Below are positions 46,967 through 55,562 of a stretch of 64,000 bases of DNA, piece by piece. Made by a program: the position numbers and the translations under genes. Origin of the DNA: Thermohalobaculum sp965263335 (GTDB lineage: Bacteria > Pseudomonadota > Alphaproteobacteria > Rhodobacterales > Rhodobacteraceae); contig CBDHHE010000001.1 of assembly GCA_965263335.1 (NCBI GenBank), forward strand, positions 2,418,001 through 2,482,000. The letters are read 5' to 3'. Below the pieces are notes generated by a model. That model ran no database searches. It was not told the origin of the DNA and was given only the letters and a program-made list of their open reading frames with translations. Positions within the stretch are counted from its first letter, which is position 1. Every line of letters begins with the position of its first letter.

Positions 46967-47599
46967 ATGATGCAGTCATCTGATCTGGCCTTTGTGGTCT
47001 CCACCAGAATCTGTCATGATCTGATCAGCCCCATCGGCGCGATCATCAACGGCGTGGACCTCGTCCGAGAAATTCAGACCTCGGGATGGGGTTCTGAACT
47101 GTCGATGATCGGCCAGAGCGCTGAACGTGCCTCGGACCTTCTCCAGTTCTACCGGATCGCCTTCGGCTCGACCGGAGAAGCCGCGAGCGACATCGGACGG
47201 GAAACCCTGGTGAGCCGCGTCGAAGCGATGATCGCGAGCCAGCGCATCGAGCTGTCGGTGCTGGGCGGCGCCGGTCCGGCGCTCACACGCGCTGAGGCAC
47301 GGCTCATTTGCCTGATGTCTTTGTGCGCGCGGTCGATGACGGGCATGCGCGGACGCGTGACCGTGTCACTGGCCGACAATGTGACGCTGCCGATCAGCAT
47401 CAGCACCGATGGTGAGACCGCCAATTGCTCCGCCGAGCGGTTCGAACTGCTGATGAGCGGCCCGGAAGAAGACCGGGTGCTCGAACCGCGCGACATAGAG
47501 TTCGCGTTCGTTCGCGAGGCCGCGGACGCCATCGGCGGGCGGCTGTCCATCGAACGCGGTGAAGGCAACGTCACGATGCGGGTCGATCCGCACCACTGA
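46967..47599 (+). CDS. chpT: Histidine phosphotransferase ChpT
   Basis: 210 residues. The phosphorylated His17 lies in 'STRICHDLISPIGAIINGVDL', and the C-terminal degenerate Bergerat-like half ends 'AFVREAADAIGGRLSIERGEGNVTMRV'. ChpT is confined to alphaproteobacteria and passes phosphate from the CckA hybrid kinase to CtrA and CpdR, controlling cell cycle, motility or gene-transfer agents. Two adjacent ATGs (46967, 46970) are possible. Confidence 0.9.
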   Translation: MMQSSDLAFVVSTRICHDLISPIGAIINGVDLVREIQTSGWGSELSMIGQSAERASDLLQFYRIAFGSTGEAASDIGRETLVSRVEAMIASQRIELSVLGGAGPALTRAEARLICLMSLCARSMTGMRGRVTVSLADNVTLPISISTDGETANCSAERFELLMSGPEEDRVLEPRDIEFAFVREAADAIGGRLSIERGEGNVTMRVDPHH

Positions 47600-47610
47600 G
47601 CTCTCGCGGC

Positions 47611-48138
47611 TCAAATCTCACGCAGTTCCCGGCCATAGAGATCACGGCGAGCGTGATACTTCAGTGCGGCTGCCGCAAGCATCTCGCGGGCCCTGTCGTC
47701 GATCAGCCGCACGGCCCGTGCCGGTTGGCCGACGATCAGCGTGTTGTCTTCGAAAACCTTGCCCTCGGTCACCAGCGCGCCCGCGCCGACCAGGCACCCA
47801 TGCCCGATGCGCGCCCCGTTCAGGACCACCGCCCCCATGCCGATCAGCGACCCCTCGCCGATCACGCAGCCATGCACAATCGCCATATGCCCCACCGTGA
47901 CGCCGGCTCCGATATCGAGCGGGAAACCCGGGTCGGTATGTCCCACGGCACCATCCTGAATGTTCGTCTTGGCACCGATGGTGATCGGCTCGTTGTCACC
48001 ACGCAGCACTGCATTGAACCAGATGCTCACACCCTCGGAGATCACAACGTCCCCGATCACGCGCGCGCCCGGTGCGATCCAGTGGCTGTTGTCCTCGGGC
48101 AAGGTCGGCGAGCGGTCGTCAAGTGCGTAGAGAGGCAT
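47611..48138 (-). CDS. Gamma carbonic anhydrase family protein (left-handed beta-helix)
   Basis: 175 residues of hexapeptide repeats. The metal histidines are in 'GAVGHTDPG' and 'VGHMAIVHGC', and 'ADVIGDVxIGxGVSIWFNAVLRGD'-like 'RVIGDVVISEGVSIWFNAVLRGD' is the family hallmark. It resembles CaiE/PaaY/YrdA proteins, trimeric and cytosolic; carbonic anhydrase activity is not certain for this branch. It converges with chpT. Confidence 0.9.
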   Translation of the reverse strand: MPLYALDDRSPTLPEDNSHWIAPGARVIGDVVISEGVSIWFNAVLRGDNEPITIGAKTNIQDGAVGHTDPGFPLDIGAGVTVGHMAIVHGCVIGEGSLIGMGAVVLNGARIGHGCLVGAGALVTEGKVFEDNTLIVGQPARAVRLIDDRAREMLAAAALKYHARRDLYGRELREI

Positions 48139-48161
48139 GGTATGATCTCCGGGATGGCGTT

Positions 48162-48848
48162 TCAGCGCGCCTCGAACTCACGATCCAGCATCTCTATCTG
48201 CCAGCGCATGCCTGGCAAGCGTGCCAAACGCAGACGCTCTGCCGCCAAGATCGTCTCAATTTGAGAAAAGCATCGATCCAAGTCGTCGTTTATCAGGACA
48301 TAATCATACTCTGCCCAATGACTGATCTCGGATTTCGCCTTCGCCATGCGGCCCGCAATCACGTCTTCGCTGTCTTGGGCACGACTCTTGAGCCGGCTTT
48401 CCAATGCGGCGATCGACGGCGGCAGCAGGAAGATCGAGACCATCGCCGATCCGAGCATCGAGAGACGGATTTGCTGCGCGCCCTGCCAGTCGACATCGAA
48501 CAGCACATCACGCCCGGCACCCACCGCCGCCTCGACCGGCTCACGGGGCGTGCCGTAGGCGTTACCGAAAACCTGCGCATGCTCGAGCAGGTCACCTTCG
48601 GTTACCATCTCGTTAAACCGCCGATTTGAAACAAAAAAGTAGTCTTTTCCTTCGATCTCGCCCTGCCGCGGCGGCCGCGTCGTGACAGAGACCGAAAGCA
48701 TGAAACCGTCATCGCTGGCCAGGAGCCTGCGCGACAGCGTCGACTTCCCCGCCCCCGAGGGCGAGGACAACACCAAGAGAATTCCGTTGCGCCGCGTCGC
48801 CGTCGCAGCGCCCGGCAAGCTCAGATTAGAGTTGAGAGGATCATCCAT
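48162..48848 (-). CDS. gmk: Guanylate kinase
   Basis: 228 residues from ATG 48848, with an alternative at 48869. P-loop 'SSPSGAGKST' binds ATP; 'SVSVTTRPPRQGEIEGKDYFFVS' and 'LFDVDWQGAQQIR' are the GMP-binding and closing regions. It phosphorylates GMP to GDP in the cytosol. It lies 23 bases before the carbonic-anhydrase gene on the same strand. Confidence 0.95.
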   Translation of the reverse strand: MDDPLNSNLSLPGAATATRRNGILLVLSSPSGAGKSTLSRRLLASDDGFMLSVSVTTRPPRQGEIEGKDYFFVSNRRFNEMVTEGDLLEHAQVFGNAYGTPREPVEAAVGAGRDVLFDVDWQGAQQIRLSMLGSAMVSIFLLPPSIAALESRLKSRAQDSEDVIAGRMAKAKSEISHWAEYDYVLINDDLDRCFSQIETILAAERLRLARLPGMRWQIEMLDREFEAR

Positions 48849-49028
48849 CAGACACCTGGTCAGACGCATCCGGCGCCGCGCGCAACCATAAGCACGGTGC
48901 CGACGAGGTCAATTCCTGCAAGAATTTTCACATTTTCGCATCAACTGGCACGCGTCTTGCTCCTTCTGCGACGAACCCGCCCGGTTCTGGCGGGCAACTG
49001 GTAAACCTGATATGAAGTGAGTAGTTTG

Positions 49029-49811
49029 ATGGACCGTGAAGACCTAGTGCCCGGCGACACCGTCAACCTGGATGCGTACCGATTGATGAAGACCAACACG
49101 ATGATCCACGCCGAGCTGCGCGCGTTGCTTGGCTACTGGGAAGGGCTTCGGGCCGGTCGCAAGACACCCTATCGCAACGAAATCGATCCGCGCGATATGA
49201 CCGGGGACGCACGCAATCTCTTCATTCTGGAGAACCTCGGACGCGGCAACATCCGTTTCCGTCTCGCGGGCACGGCAATCGTCGATGCGTTCGGTATGGA
49301 ACTGCGCGGCATGAATGCCCGGGCGATCATGGCGCCCCAGAGCCGCGAAAGCCTGTCGGCGCTGATCTCCGAGACCCTCGAGGATCCGGGCGTCGGCTAT
49401 GCACGCCTGCGCGATCACGCGGAATCAGGCGCGGTATGGGAACTGCTGTTGCTGCCGCTGCGCTCGGACTTCGGCATGATCGACCGTGTGATCGGCTGCC
49501 TCGTGCCGCTGAAAGCGTCCAAGCCAGGGTTTGACGGCATGCCGCTGCGCTTCGAAATCGAGCAGATGGCGGTCGAGCCAATCGACGTCACGGTGCGCGA
49601 TCTCGACAGCCCGACGCCGCTGCCGGGCTTCGGCGAGAAGTCGGAACCGTTCAAAGGTGGTCCGCGCCGCCGTCCGCAGCTTGCCAATGCCGAGCATGAC
49701 AAGCCGCGCAAGACCCGCCTTGTCTCGATCGAAGGGGGCCGCGACACCGACACAGACAGCGACGATGCGTCCGATCGCCCCCGCGGGCACCTCAGGCTGG
49801 TCAAGGACTGA
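49029..49811 (+). CDS. PAS-domain protein (alphaproteobacterial PAS_5 type)
   Basis: 260 residues from ATG 49029. Residues about 30-165 form the PAS-like domain typical of alphaproteobacteria ('LLGYWEGLRAGRKTPYRNEIDPRDM...NLFILENLGRGNIRFRLAGTAI', 'VWELLLLPLRSDFGMIDRVIGCLVPL'). The C-terminal 90 residues are polar and probably disordered. No output domain is present, so its role is unknown; relatives occur as free-standing cytosolic proteins. Confidence 0.82.
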   Translation: MDREDLVPGDTVNLDAYRLMKTNTMIHAELRALLGYWEGLRAGRKTPYRNEIDPRDMTGDARNLFILENLGRGNIRFRLAGTAIVDAFGMELRGMNARAIMAPQSRESLSALISETLEDPGVGYARLRDHAESGAVWELLLLPLRSDFGMIDRVIGCLVPLKASKPGFDGMPLRFEIEQMAVEPIDVTVRDLDSPTPLPGFGEKSEPFKGGPRRRPQLANAEHDKPRKTRLVSIEGGRDTDTDSDDASDRPRGHLRLVKD

Positions 49812-50219
49812 GCCTGACGACCACGCGCGCGCGCCCCGGGCTCAGACCCGGGGCAGCACCTCACATGCTGAGCGAAAACACGCTGAAGCCACGCGGGTCG
49901 GGCAGTTGCGCACGGAAGGACTGTGCACACCGCTCGACAGAGGCGATCACCGCGGCAGTGTCAAAGATCGAGCGAACCTTCGACATACAGCACAACAGAC
50001 TGCCCAGCTAAGCTGACGGGCGCCTCCCGGATCCATGCGATCTCGGCCGGTTCAGCCAAGCCCTGTGTCTTGCACACCCGCGACGTCCCGTTCTGCAGAG
50101 CCACCAGAGGGCACGCTTGCTCTCTGGCCGGACGAGAACGGGCAGGCGGGCTGCCTCCCTCCCTGAGGAGGCATGCACATGTTTTGTGCATGAACTGTGC
50201 ATGAAAAACATACGGCGCT
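49812..50219. other. Intergenic region downstream of PAS and DUF1638 genes
   Basis: 408 bases between convergent genes. Several short frames exist but none has family features. The only structure is the repeat cluster at 50153-50202. Confidence 0.5.
50153..50202. repeat. Hairpin and repeated TGTGCAT boxes after DUF1638
   Basis: GCCTCC (50153-50158) pairs with GGAGGC (50167-50172). Next to it ATGCACA (50173-50179) faces TGTGCAT (50185-50191), which is repeated at 50196-50202. On the minus strand these follow the DUF1638 stop and could act in termination or as an operator. Confidence 0.5.
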
Positions 50220-50870
50220 TCAGGCGATCCGGGACATGAAGCGGGCGAGGTCGCCATACCCCGTGCGGCGCATCTCGAAGCCCAGGCCCAGCCGATCGGC
50301 AGCAGCGCGGGCCTTGGCCTCGAGGGCTGGATCGTCGGTCTGGGCGAGGTAGACGATGCGCTCGTAGTTGCCGAACATCATGGGCAGAAGCTCGGGGTGC
50401 CGGTCGAGACCCATACCTTTCCAGATCAGCGTCTCGAATTGTCTTGCGAGGAAATCGGTGAGATAGAAGGCCGTGATCTCGCCCGCGTCCGTGCGTGCCT
50501 CGAACGCCGCGTTGCCATCGAAGAAACTGTAGCAATGGGGGCCCTCGATGCGCTCCACCCCCTCCTCCTCGCAGACCCGGTCGAGGAGACCTCCGGTCCC
50601 GCAATCGGCATAGACCACGAAGATGCTCTCATAGCCATCGGCTCGGGCCCGCACGATCCGTGCCCGGACACTCTCGGGAATGGCCTGCGGTTGGTTGTGG
50701 AGCTTGGCCGGCAGGCAGGCCAAGTCCATGTGATTCCAACCATTCAGTTCGCAAAGTGCCAGGATCTCGCGCGCGAGCGCACCGCAGGCGATGAGCAGAA
50801 CCCGCCCTTGCCCTGCTGGCGCATCGAGGCCCACATCCGTCAGCTCCGCATCTGATATCTCCAACGTCAC
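50220..50870 (-). CDS. DUF1638 domain protein (corrinoid methyltransferase-associated)
   Basis: 216 residues from a GTG at 50870 preceded by AAGGACAG. The upstream ATG at 50960 would overlap the neighbouring plus-strand gene start, so I reject it. DUF1638 marks are 'VLLIACGALAREILAL', 'LACLPAKLHNQPQAIPESVRARI' and 'FVVYADCGTGGLLDRVCEEEGVERI'. The family is commonly found with corrinoid proteins and methyltransferases, as here (51875-52582 and 53400-54416). Its biochemical role is unknown. Confidence 0.82.
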   Translation of the reverse strand: MTLEISDAELTDVGLDAPAGQGRVLLIACGALAREILALCELNGWNHMDLACLPAKLHNQPQAIPESVRARIVRARADGYESIFVVYADCGTGGLLDRVCEEEGVERIEGPHCYSFFDGNAAFEARTDAGEITAFYLTDFLARQFETLIWKGMGLDRHPELLPMMFGNYERIVYLAQTDDPALEAKARAAADRLGLGFEMRRTGYGDLARFMSRIA

Positions 50871-50932
50871 CTGCGTTCTGTCCTTCGCGCGTCGTGGTAC
50901 TCTTTCAGCATAGCAAGAAAAATTTTGGGGCG

Positions 50933-51844
50933 ATGAGCATGCTCGACGTTCTGAAGACACTTAGCGGCACGTCCGTCCCGAATGTTCTGATGGGTTTGGG
51001 CGCGGTGCTGGTCTTGCTCGCATTCGTGGAGAAGATCGGCACGCACATCGAGCTGCCCGCCAAGCGGCAGCGGCTCGCCGCGTTTGTCGGTGTGCTTCTC
51101 CTGACTGCGGGGATTGGAGTCACAGCACTTCCGCATCTTCCGGGAAACGGATCGCAGGCAAGCGGGGCAGACCTCGCCGCGAATCCTCGGGCGCCGGGGC
51201 GCAGTTCGGAACCAGAGAGAGAAACCGCTGCTCGGGAACCGAAGGCGCCGGCAGCCGGACCTTCTCAGACCCGATCGCAGGGCGAGACGCCTTCGATCTA
51301 TGCGGGATCGCTCGGCACACTGATGCCGGAGCTGAGCAACATTCCCGCATCCCTCAAATTGAGCTCAAAGTCGAGTGTCGATAGCACCTCATACGAAGTA
51401 GACCACTTTAAGGACCCATCGCGAGCGAGAGAGATCGTCCGCAACAGCGAACTGTCCGGCATTGCTCACACTTATGCTGCGAAAACCGACTTTTGCGGGT
51501 TGTCCGAGAATGATGACATCTTCGGAGCCGAGTTTATCGTCCGACGACTCAAAGACGCAGAAATGGCGAGAGAGCTCTGGGAAATCGGCTGGGTTGAGGC
51601 AAGTTCGTCGCTTGGGGAGAGATACTGGAAAGATGGCGAGCTTGATCTCTGGTCTGGAAAATACTCGGTCAATGTGTGCTACAACACAATTCCCAGCATC
51701 TTGCACCAATACGGCGCCCGGGCCGGAAACGTCTATGTCACAGCCGGACTCTATACCCCGGTGAGATCGCAGAACAGCGAGTGGGTCGAGGAGTTGAGCA
51801 ACGCACTGCTCGACTCCATGCTCGCCAAGGTCAAACAGAACTAG
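50933..51844 (+). CDS. Hypothetical membrane-anchored protein
   Basis: 303 residues from ATG 50933 with GGGGC upstream. Two N-terminal membrane segments (about 17-33 and 47-64) are followed by a Pro/Ala/Glu linker (70-120) and a C-terminal globular domain of about 180 residues with two Cys ('KTDFCGLSE', 'SVNVCYNTIP') that may form a disulfide. I do not recognise the family. It is slightly less GC-rich than the neighbours and sits, on the opposite strand, between two corrinoid-pathway genes. Confidence 0.6.
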   Translation: MSMLDVLKTLSGTSVPNVLMGLGAVLVLLAFVEKIGTHIELPAKRQRLAAFVGVLLLTAGIGVTALPHLPGNGSQASGADLAANPRAPGRSSEPERETAAREPKAPAAGPSQTRSQGETPSIYAGSLGTLMPELSNIPASLKLSSKSSVDSTSYEVDHFKDPSRAREIVRNSELSGIAHTYAAKTDFCGLSENDDIFGAEFIVRRLKDAEMARELWEIGWVEASSSLGERYWKDGELDLWSGKYSVNVCYNTIPSILHQYGARAGNVYVTAGLYTPVRSQNSEWVEELSNALLDSMLAKVKQN

Positions 51845-51874
51845 TCGGCTGAGAATGCTTGTGCCTCAGGACTG

Positions 51875-52582
51875 TCAGGCACCCGCACCCAGCTGGTTAT
51901 GCTTGCGGGCCATGAACTCCTTGGCAGTCTCGACGGCCACTGCAGCGTCGCGGCAATAGGCATCTGCGCCGATCGCCTTGCTGAATTCTTCGTTCAGCGG
52001 AGCACCTCCGACCAGCACGACATAGTCGTCCCGAATGCCCTTTTCCTTCATTGTGTCGATCACGACCTTCATGTAGGGCATCGTCGTCGTCAGCAGGGCC
52101 GACATCCCGAGAATGTCCGGCGAGTGTTCGTCGATGGCGGCCAGGTAGTTCTCGACCGGGTTGTTGATGCCCAGGTCAAACACATCGAACCCCGCACCCT
52201 CCATCATCATCGAGACGAGGTTCTTGCCGATATCATGGATATCGCCCTTGACGGTGCCGATGACCATGGTGCCGAGCTTGGGCGCGCCGGTCTCGGCCAG
52301 CAGCGGCCTGAGTATCGACATCCCGGCCTTCATGGCGTTGGCCGCCAGCAAAACCTCGGGCACGAAAAGGATGCCATCGCGGAAGTCGATTCCGACGATC
52401 CGCATGCCCTCGACCAGTGCCTTGGTCAGAATGTCGTATGGCGCCCAGCCTCGCTCCAGCAGGATGTTGACCGCCTCCGTGATCTCATCCTTGAGGCCGT
52501 CATAGAGGTCATCATGCATCTGCAGGACAAGCTCGTCATCGTCGAGCTCACTGAGAACGATGTCGTCTTCTTCCTCGGACAT
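51875..52582 (-). CDS. Corrinoid (cobalamin-binding) methyltransferase protein, MtaC/MtbC type
   Basis: 235 residues. Residues 30-95 are the helical cap ('AVNILLERGWAPYDILTKALVEGMRIVGIDF') and 100-225 the B12 domain with the axial His116 in G-D114-I-H-D-I-G119 and 'MSALLTTTMPYMKVVIDTM', 'VVLVGGAPLNEEFSKAIGADAYC'. It carries the methyl group between a substrate methyltransferase such as an MttB-family enzyme and a methyl acceptor. ATG 52582 is chosen since the family domain starts soon after; a longer open frame upstream has no homology features. Confidence 0.93.
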   Translation of the reverse strand: MSEEEDDIVLSELDDDELVLQMHDDLYDGLKDEITEAVNILLERGWAPYDILTKALVEGMRIVGIDFRDGILFVPEVLLAANAMKAGMSILRPLLAETGAPKLGTMVIGTVKGDIHDIGKNLVSMMMEGAGFDVFDLGINNPVENYLAAIDEHSPDILGMSALLTTTMPYMKVVIDTMKEKGIRDDYVVLVGGAPLNEEFSKAIGADAYCRDAAVAVETAKEFMARKHNQLGAGA

Positions 52583-52747
52583 GAAGGCAGCTCCCAAAAT
52601 TCCCGCGTGCGAGGAAACCCTCTTCTCCGGGAATAGTCTGGAAATTCCTAAGAGGGCGCAACAAATTCGTCGCTTGCGGGCTGGTTCACGACGCCTGCGC
52701 GACCCGGCACCTTGACGGGCAACGGCGCAATCGGCAATGGACGCTTC

Positions 52748-53320
52748 ATGTCGCTGAACATGACAATTGGAAAATACCGCGTTGTTCTCGTGCTGATCGC
52801 GCTGATCTGGGCGATCGAAATGATCAACCAGATTGCAGGGCACCACTTGAACCAGCTCTTCGGGCTGCGCCCCAGGGCGCTCGCCGGGCTGATCGGGATA
52901 CCGGCGATGCCGCTTCTGCACACCGGGCTGGGCCATGCGCTGGCCAACACGGTCCCGCTGGCGATTCTTGGCGGGATCGGGGTCCTGGTCGCTCCGCAAC
53001 GGCTCGTAGCGGCGTGCGTGCTGATGATTCTGCTGACGGGGATCGCGGTGTGGATCCTCGGCAGACCTGGCACGGTCCATGTCGGCGCGAGCGGTCTGAT
53101 CTTTGCGCTGTTCGGGTATGTGGTGGCGCTCGGCGCGATCGAGCGGAGCCTCAGGGCGCTCGCCGGTGCCACAGTGGCGCTGCTGGCATATGGGAGTGTG
53201 GTTGTGAGCCTTTCCGGTTACACCGGCATCGCCGTCTCGTGGGAGGCGCATCTGTTCGGAGCAGTATCAGGCGTGCTGACGGCCCTCGCGCTGCATCGAC
53301 GAAAGCGCCGCGCGCGCTAG
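52748..53320 (+). CDS. Rhomboid family intramembrane serine protease
   Basis: 190 residues with six predicted membrane segments. The catalytic Ser is in 'VHVGASGLIFALFGY' (GASG) and the His in 'SWEAHLFGAVSG'; 'LLHTGLGHALANTVPL' is the conserved second-segment HxxxN motif. It cleaves substrates within the membrane. ATG 52748 is preferred since residues before it are not part of the fold. The substrate is unknown; nearby membrane proteins such as 50933-51844 are possible. Confidence 0.88.
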   Translation: MSLNMTIGKYRVVLVLIALIWAIEMINQIAGHHLNQLFGLRPRALAGLIGIPAMPLLHTGLGHALANTVPLAILGGIGVLVAPQRLVAACVLMILLTGIAVWILGRPGTVHVGASGLIFALFGYVVALGAIERSLRALAGATVALLAYGSVVVSLSGYTGIAVSWEAHLFGAVSGVLTALALHRRKRRAR

Positions 53321-53399
53321 CAATTGGAGCCAAACTGGCCTGTTGACACGATCGCCTGATGCACTCACGCCGAAATCTCGACCGTCCGGACGCCGTCTC

Positions 53400-54416
53400 T
53401 CAGGCGCGTCTTCGCCCGCGGCGAGGGCGACGTGCCGCAAGTTCGACCACCTCGGTCCCATCGCTCTCGGATGAGAACGCTCCTATGCGTTCCACGATCT
53501 CGTCGAGGCTTGGCCGCGGGCCACGTTCGCTGCTCTCCAGTGCGCTGCGCATTGCCACAAGATGCTCAGGGACCGTGCCGCAGCATCCCCCGATCAGCCG
53601 GGCGCCGGCGTCGCGAGCCAAGGTGGCATACCGCGCCATCAGTTCCGGTGTGCCATCGTAGACGATCTTCCCGTCGACATACTTCGGAATCCCTGCGTTG
53701 GCCTTGGCGATCACGATGGCGTCGGGATCGGCCTTCGTGATCCCCAGGATCGTCCGCAGCAGATCCGGCGCGCCCGTCCCGCAGTTCGCACCAAAAGCCA
53801 GCGGCTTTCGATCAAGACTGTCTGCCATTTGCGCAAAACCACTCGACGTGACACCCATCATCGTTCGCCCGGCAGTATCGAAGCTCAGAGTCGCACAGAA
53901 CTGCGTCCCCTCGGCCGAGGCCGCCTCGGCGGCTGCACGAAACTCCTCGGCCGAGGAAATCGTCTCAGCCCAGATGACATCGGCGCCGCCGTCCATCAGC
54001 CCTCGAATTTGCTCTCGAAACGCATCTACAGCGTCCTCATGGCTCAGGGCGCCGACCGGCTGCAGAATCTCCCCCGTAGGACCGACCGAGCCGGCAACGA
54101 CGACAGAGCGGCCCGACTTGTCCACGCATTCGCGTGCAATCTCTGCCGCGCGCTTGTTCAGCTCATACACACGGTCCTGAGCGTCATGCAGCTTCAGCCG
54201 GTAGCGCGAGCCTCCGAACGAGTTGGTGAGGATCAGATCCGAGCCCGCGCCGATAAAACCGTTGTAGAGCGCACGCACCTTCTCGGGTGAATCGACGTTC
54301 CAGAGCTCGGGCGCGTCGCCCGATTGAAGCCCCATCGCGAAGAGGTTGGTGCCCGTTGCACCGTCGAGCAGAAGCCATTCGCGCTCGGCAAGTTTCTGGC
54401 TGAGCAAGTCCGTCAT
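53400..54416 (-). CDS. bmt: Betaine--homocysteine S-methyltransferase
   Basis: 338 residues of the homocysteine-binding barrel. The zinc cysteines are Cys212 in 'FGANCGTG' and Cys278-Cys279 in 'LIGGCCGT'. 'LLLDGATGTNLFAMGLQSGDAPELWNVDSPEKV' and 'GSVGPTGEILQPVGAL' are typical of the Rhizobium/Roseobacter enzyme that makes methionine from homocysteine and glycine betaine. ATG 54416 is chosen. It starts 16 bases after sufE on the same strand. Together with the corrinoid and DUF1638 genes it suggests betaine-dependent methionine synthesis or demethylation. Confidence 0.88.
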   Translation of the reverse strand: MTDLLSQKLAEREWLLLDGATGTNLFAMGLQSGDAPELWNVDSPEKVRALYNGFIGAGSDLILTNSFGGSRYRLKLHDAQDRVYELNKRAAEIARECVDKSGRSVVVAGSVGPTGEILQPVGALSHEDAVDAFREQIRGLMDGGADVIWAETISSAEEFRAAAEAASAEGTQFCATLSFDTAGRTMMGVTSSGFAQMADSLDRKPLAFGANCGTGAPDLLRTILGITKADPDAIVIAKANAGIPKYVDGKIVYDGTPELMARYATLARDAGARLIGGCCGTVPEHLVAMRSALESSERGPRPSLDEIVERIGAFSSESDGTEVVELAARRPRRGRRRA

Positions 54417-54432
54417 CTTTCGGTTCCGTTTG

Positions 54433-54867
54433 TCAGGCCGCGCGTGCGGCTCCCGCAATGTCCCGGATGCGGCCCACCATGGCACTCAGTCCGTTCGACC
54501 GCTGGGCCGAGAGTGCCTGTTTGAACTGCAACTGGTCGAGTTCCGCCGCGATGTCCATGTCGACGATTTCCGCAACCGTCCGTCCGGAGATGAGTGCCGT
54601 GAGGATTGCGATCAGGCCGCGCACGATCATCGCGTCGCTGTCGCCCTGGAAGAACAGCCGCTCGACCCCGGTGTCGTCGACCCGCACCTCGGGCACCAGC
54701 CAGACCTGGCTTGCACAGCCCTCGACTTTCGTCGCAGGACCGCGCCGGGCGTCATCGAGGACCGGCAAGGCGCGGCCAAGTTCGATCACGTAGCGATATC
54801 GTTCTTCCCAGTCATCGAGGAATTCGAAATTCTCAGCGATTTCCTCGAAGGTCACGCCTGTCGTCAT
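54433..54867 (-). CDS. sufE: SufE family sulfur acceptor protein
   Basis: 144 residues. The active Cys51 is in 'KVEGCASQVW', and 'EERYRYVIELGRALP' and 'FQGDSDAMIVRGLIAILTALISGRT' are standard SufE. It takes persulfide from SufS and gives it to the SufBCD scaffold for Fe-S assembly. The ATG at 54879 four codons upstream is an alternative. It is separated from suf genes and probably co-transcribed with bmt. Confidence 0.93.
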   Translation of the reverse strand: MTTGVTFEEIAENFEFLDDWEERYRYVIELGRALPVLDDARRGPATKVEGCASQVWLVPEVRVDDTGVERLFFQGDSDAMIVRGLIAILTALISGRTVAEIVDMDIAAELDQLQFKQALSAQRSNGLSAMVGRIRDIAGAARAA

Positions 54868-55041
54868 GTCACAGTCCATCCGCGGGGCAGAGTTCAGATC
54901 TAAGGTGCAGCGAGCATGAGGTCTACCCCCATCGGGCGAACACGGCGCCGCAGTCTTTGGCAATTTGGCAAAAATTCTTTGCATTTCGGCGCTCTGATGG
55001 TCCAGTGAAGGCGCGAGGACGAGGAAACACTGAGGCCGTGC

Positions 55042-55557
55042 ATGCGGATCGTTGGCACTTTCATGAGCGCGCTTCTCGGGGCGGTCATGATCGGCGGGTG
55101 CAATACCGGGACCTTTCTGGACGATGCCGGAACGGCCGTCGGCGAGGAGAGCCAGGCAGAAAAGGCGGCCCGCGAGGCGGCGGTTGCAAGCGTCGAGCCC
55201 ATCCAATCCGTGCGCAATATCGAGCTCGGTCGCACGCGAGATGGTTTCATCGTGACGGCATTCGGAACGGCGCCCGGCCTCGGATACTCCCTGCCCCGGC
55301 TGAGACCGCGACGCGGCGGCTCGCCAGGCACGGATGGATTCATTGATCTGGATTTTGTCGCCACCGCGCCGCAGCCCGGGTTCGAACTGCCGGTCGGCAC
55401 CACGCGCACCCGAGCCGTGAGGGCCGATCTGCCAATCAAGTCGTCGGCATTGCGTCGTGCCCAGGGCATCCGCGTGCATGCCTTGCGCGGCGGGGTTCAA
55501 GCGTCCTTCTCAGGGGCGGCAGACGCGCCGGAGTCGGCATCTGAATCCGAACAGTAG
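55042..55557 (+). CDS. Hypothetical lipoprotein
   Basis: 171 residues. Lipobox 'MIGGC' gives a lipidated Cys20, and the mature part is a small beta-rich domain ('RNIELGRTRDGFIVTAFGTAPGLGYSLPRL', 'DGFIDLDFVATAPQPGFELPVGT'). I do not recognise the family. It converges with rnd; the two stops are 5 bases apart. Confidence 0.6.
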   Translation: MRIVGTFMSALLGAVMIGGCNTGTFLDDAGTAVGEESQAEKAAREAAVASVEPIQSVRNIELGRTRDGFIVTAFGTAPGLGYSLPRLRPRRGGSPGTDGFIDLDFVATAPQPGFELPVGTTRTRAVRADLPIKSSALRRAQGIRVHALRGGVQASFSGAADAPESASESEQ

Positions 55558-55562
55558 CCCGC

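Noticed and set aside
49923..50257. Small open frames on both strands between the PAS and DUF1638 genes
   Set aside because: No ribosome site or family features; they overlap repeats and each other.
50871..50960. 30-codon N-terminal extension of DUF1638 from ATG 50960
   Set aside because: It overlaps the start of the divergent gene at 50933 and has no family similarity; GTG 50870 has a better ribosome site.
52583..53251. N-terminal extension of the corrinoid protein
   Set aside because: The extra 223 codons are Arg/His/Gln-rich and antisense to the rhomboid gene; the true domain begins at ATG 52582.
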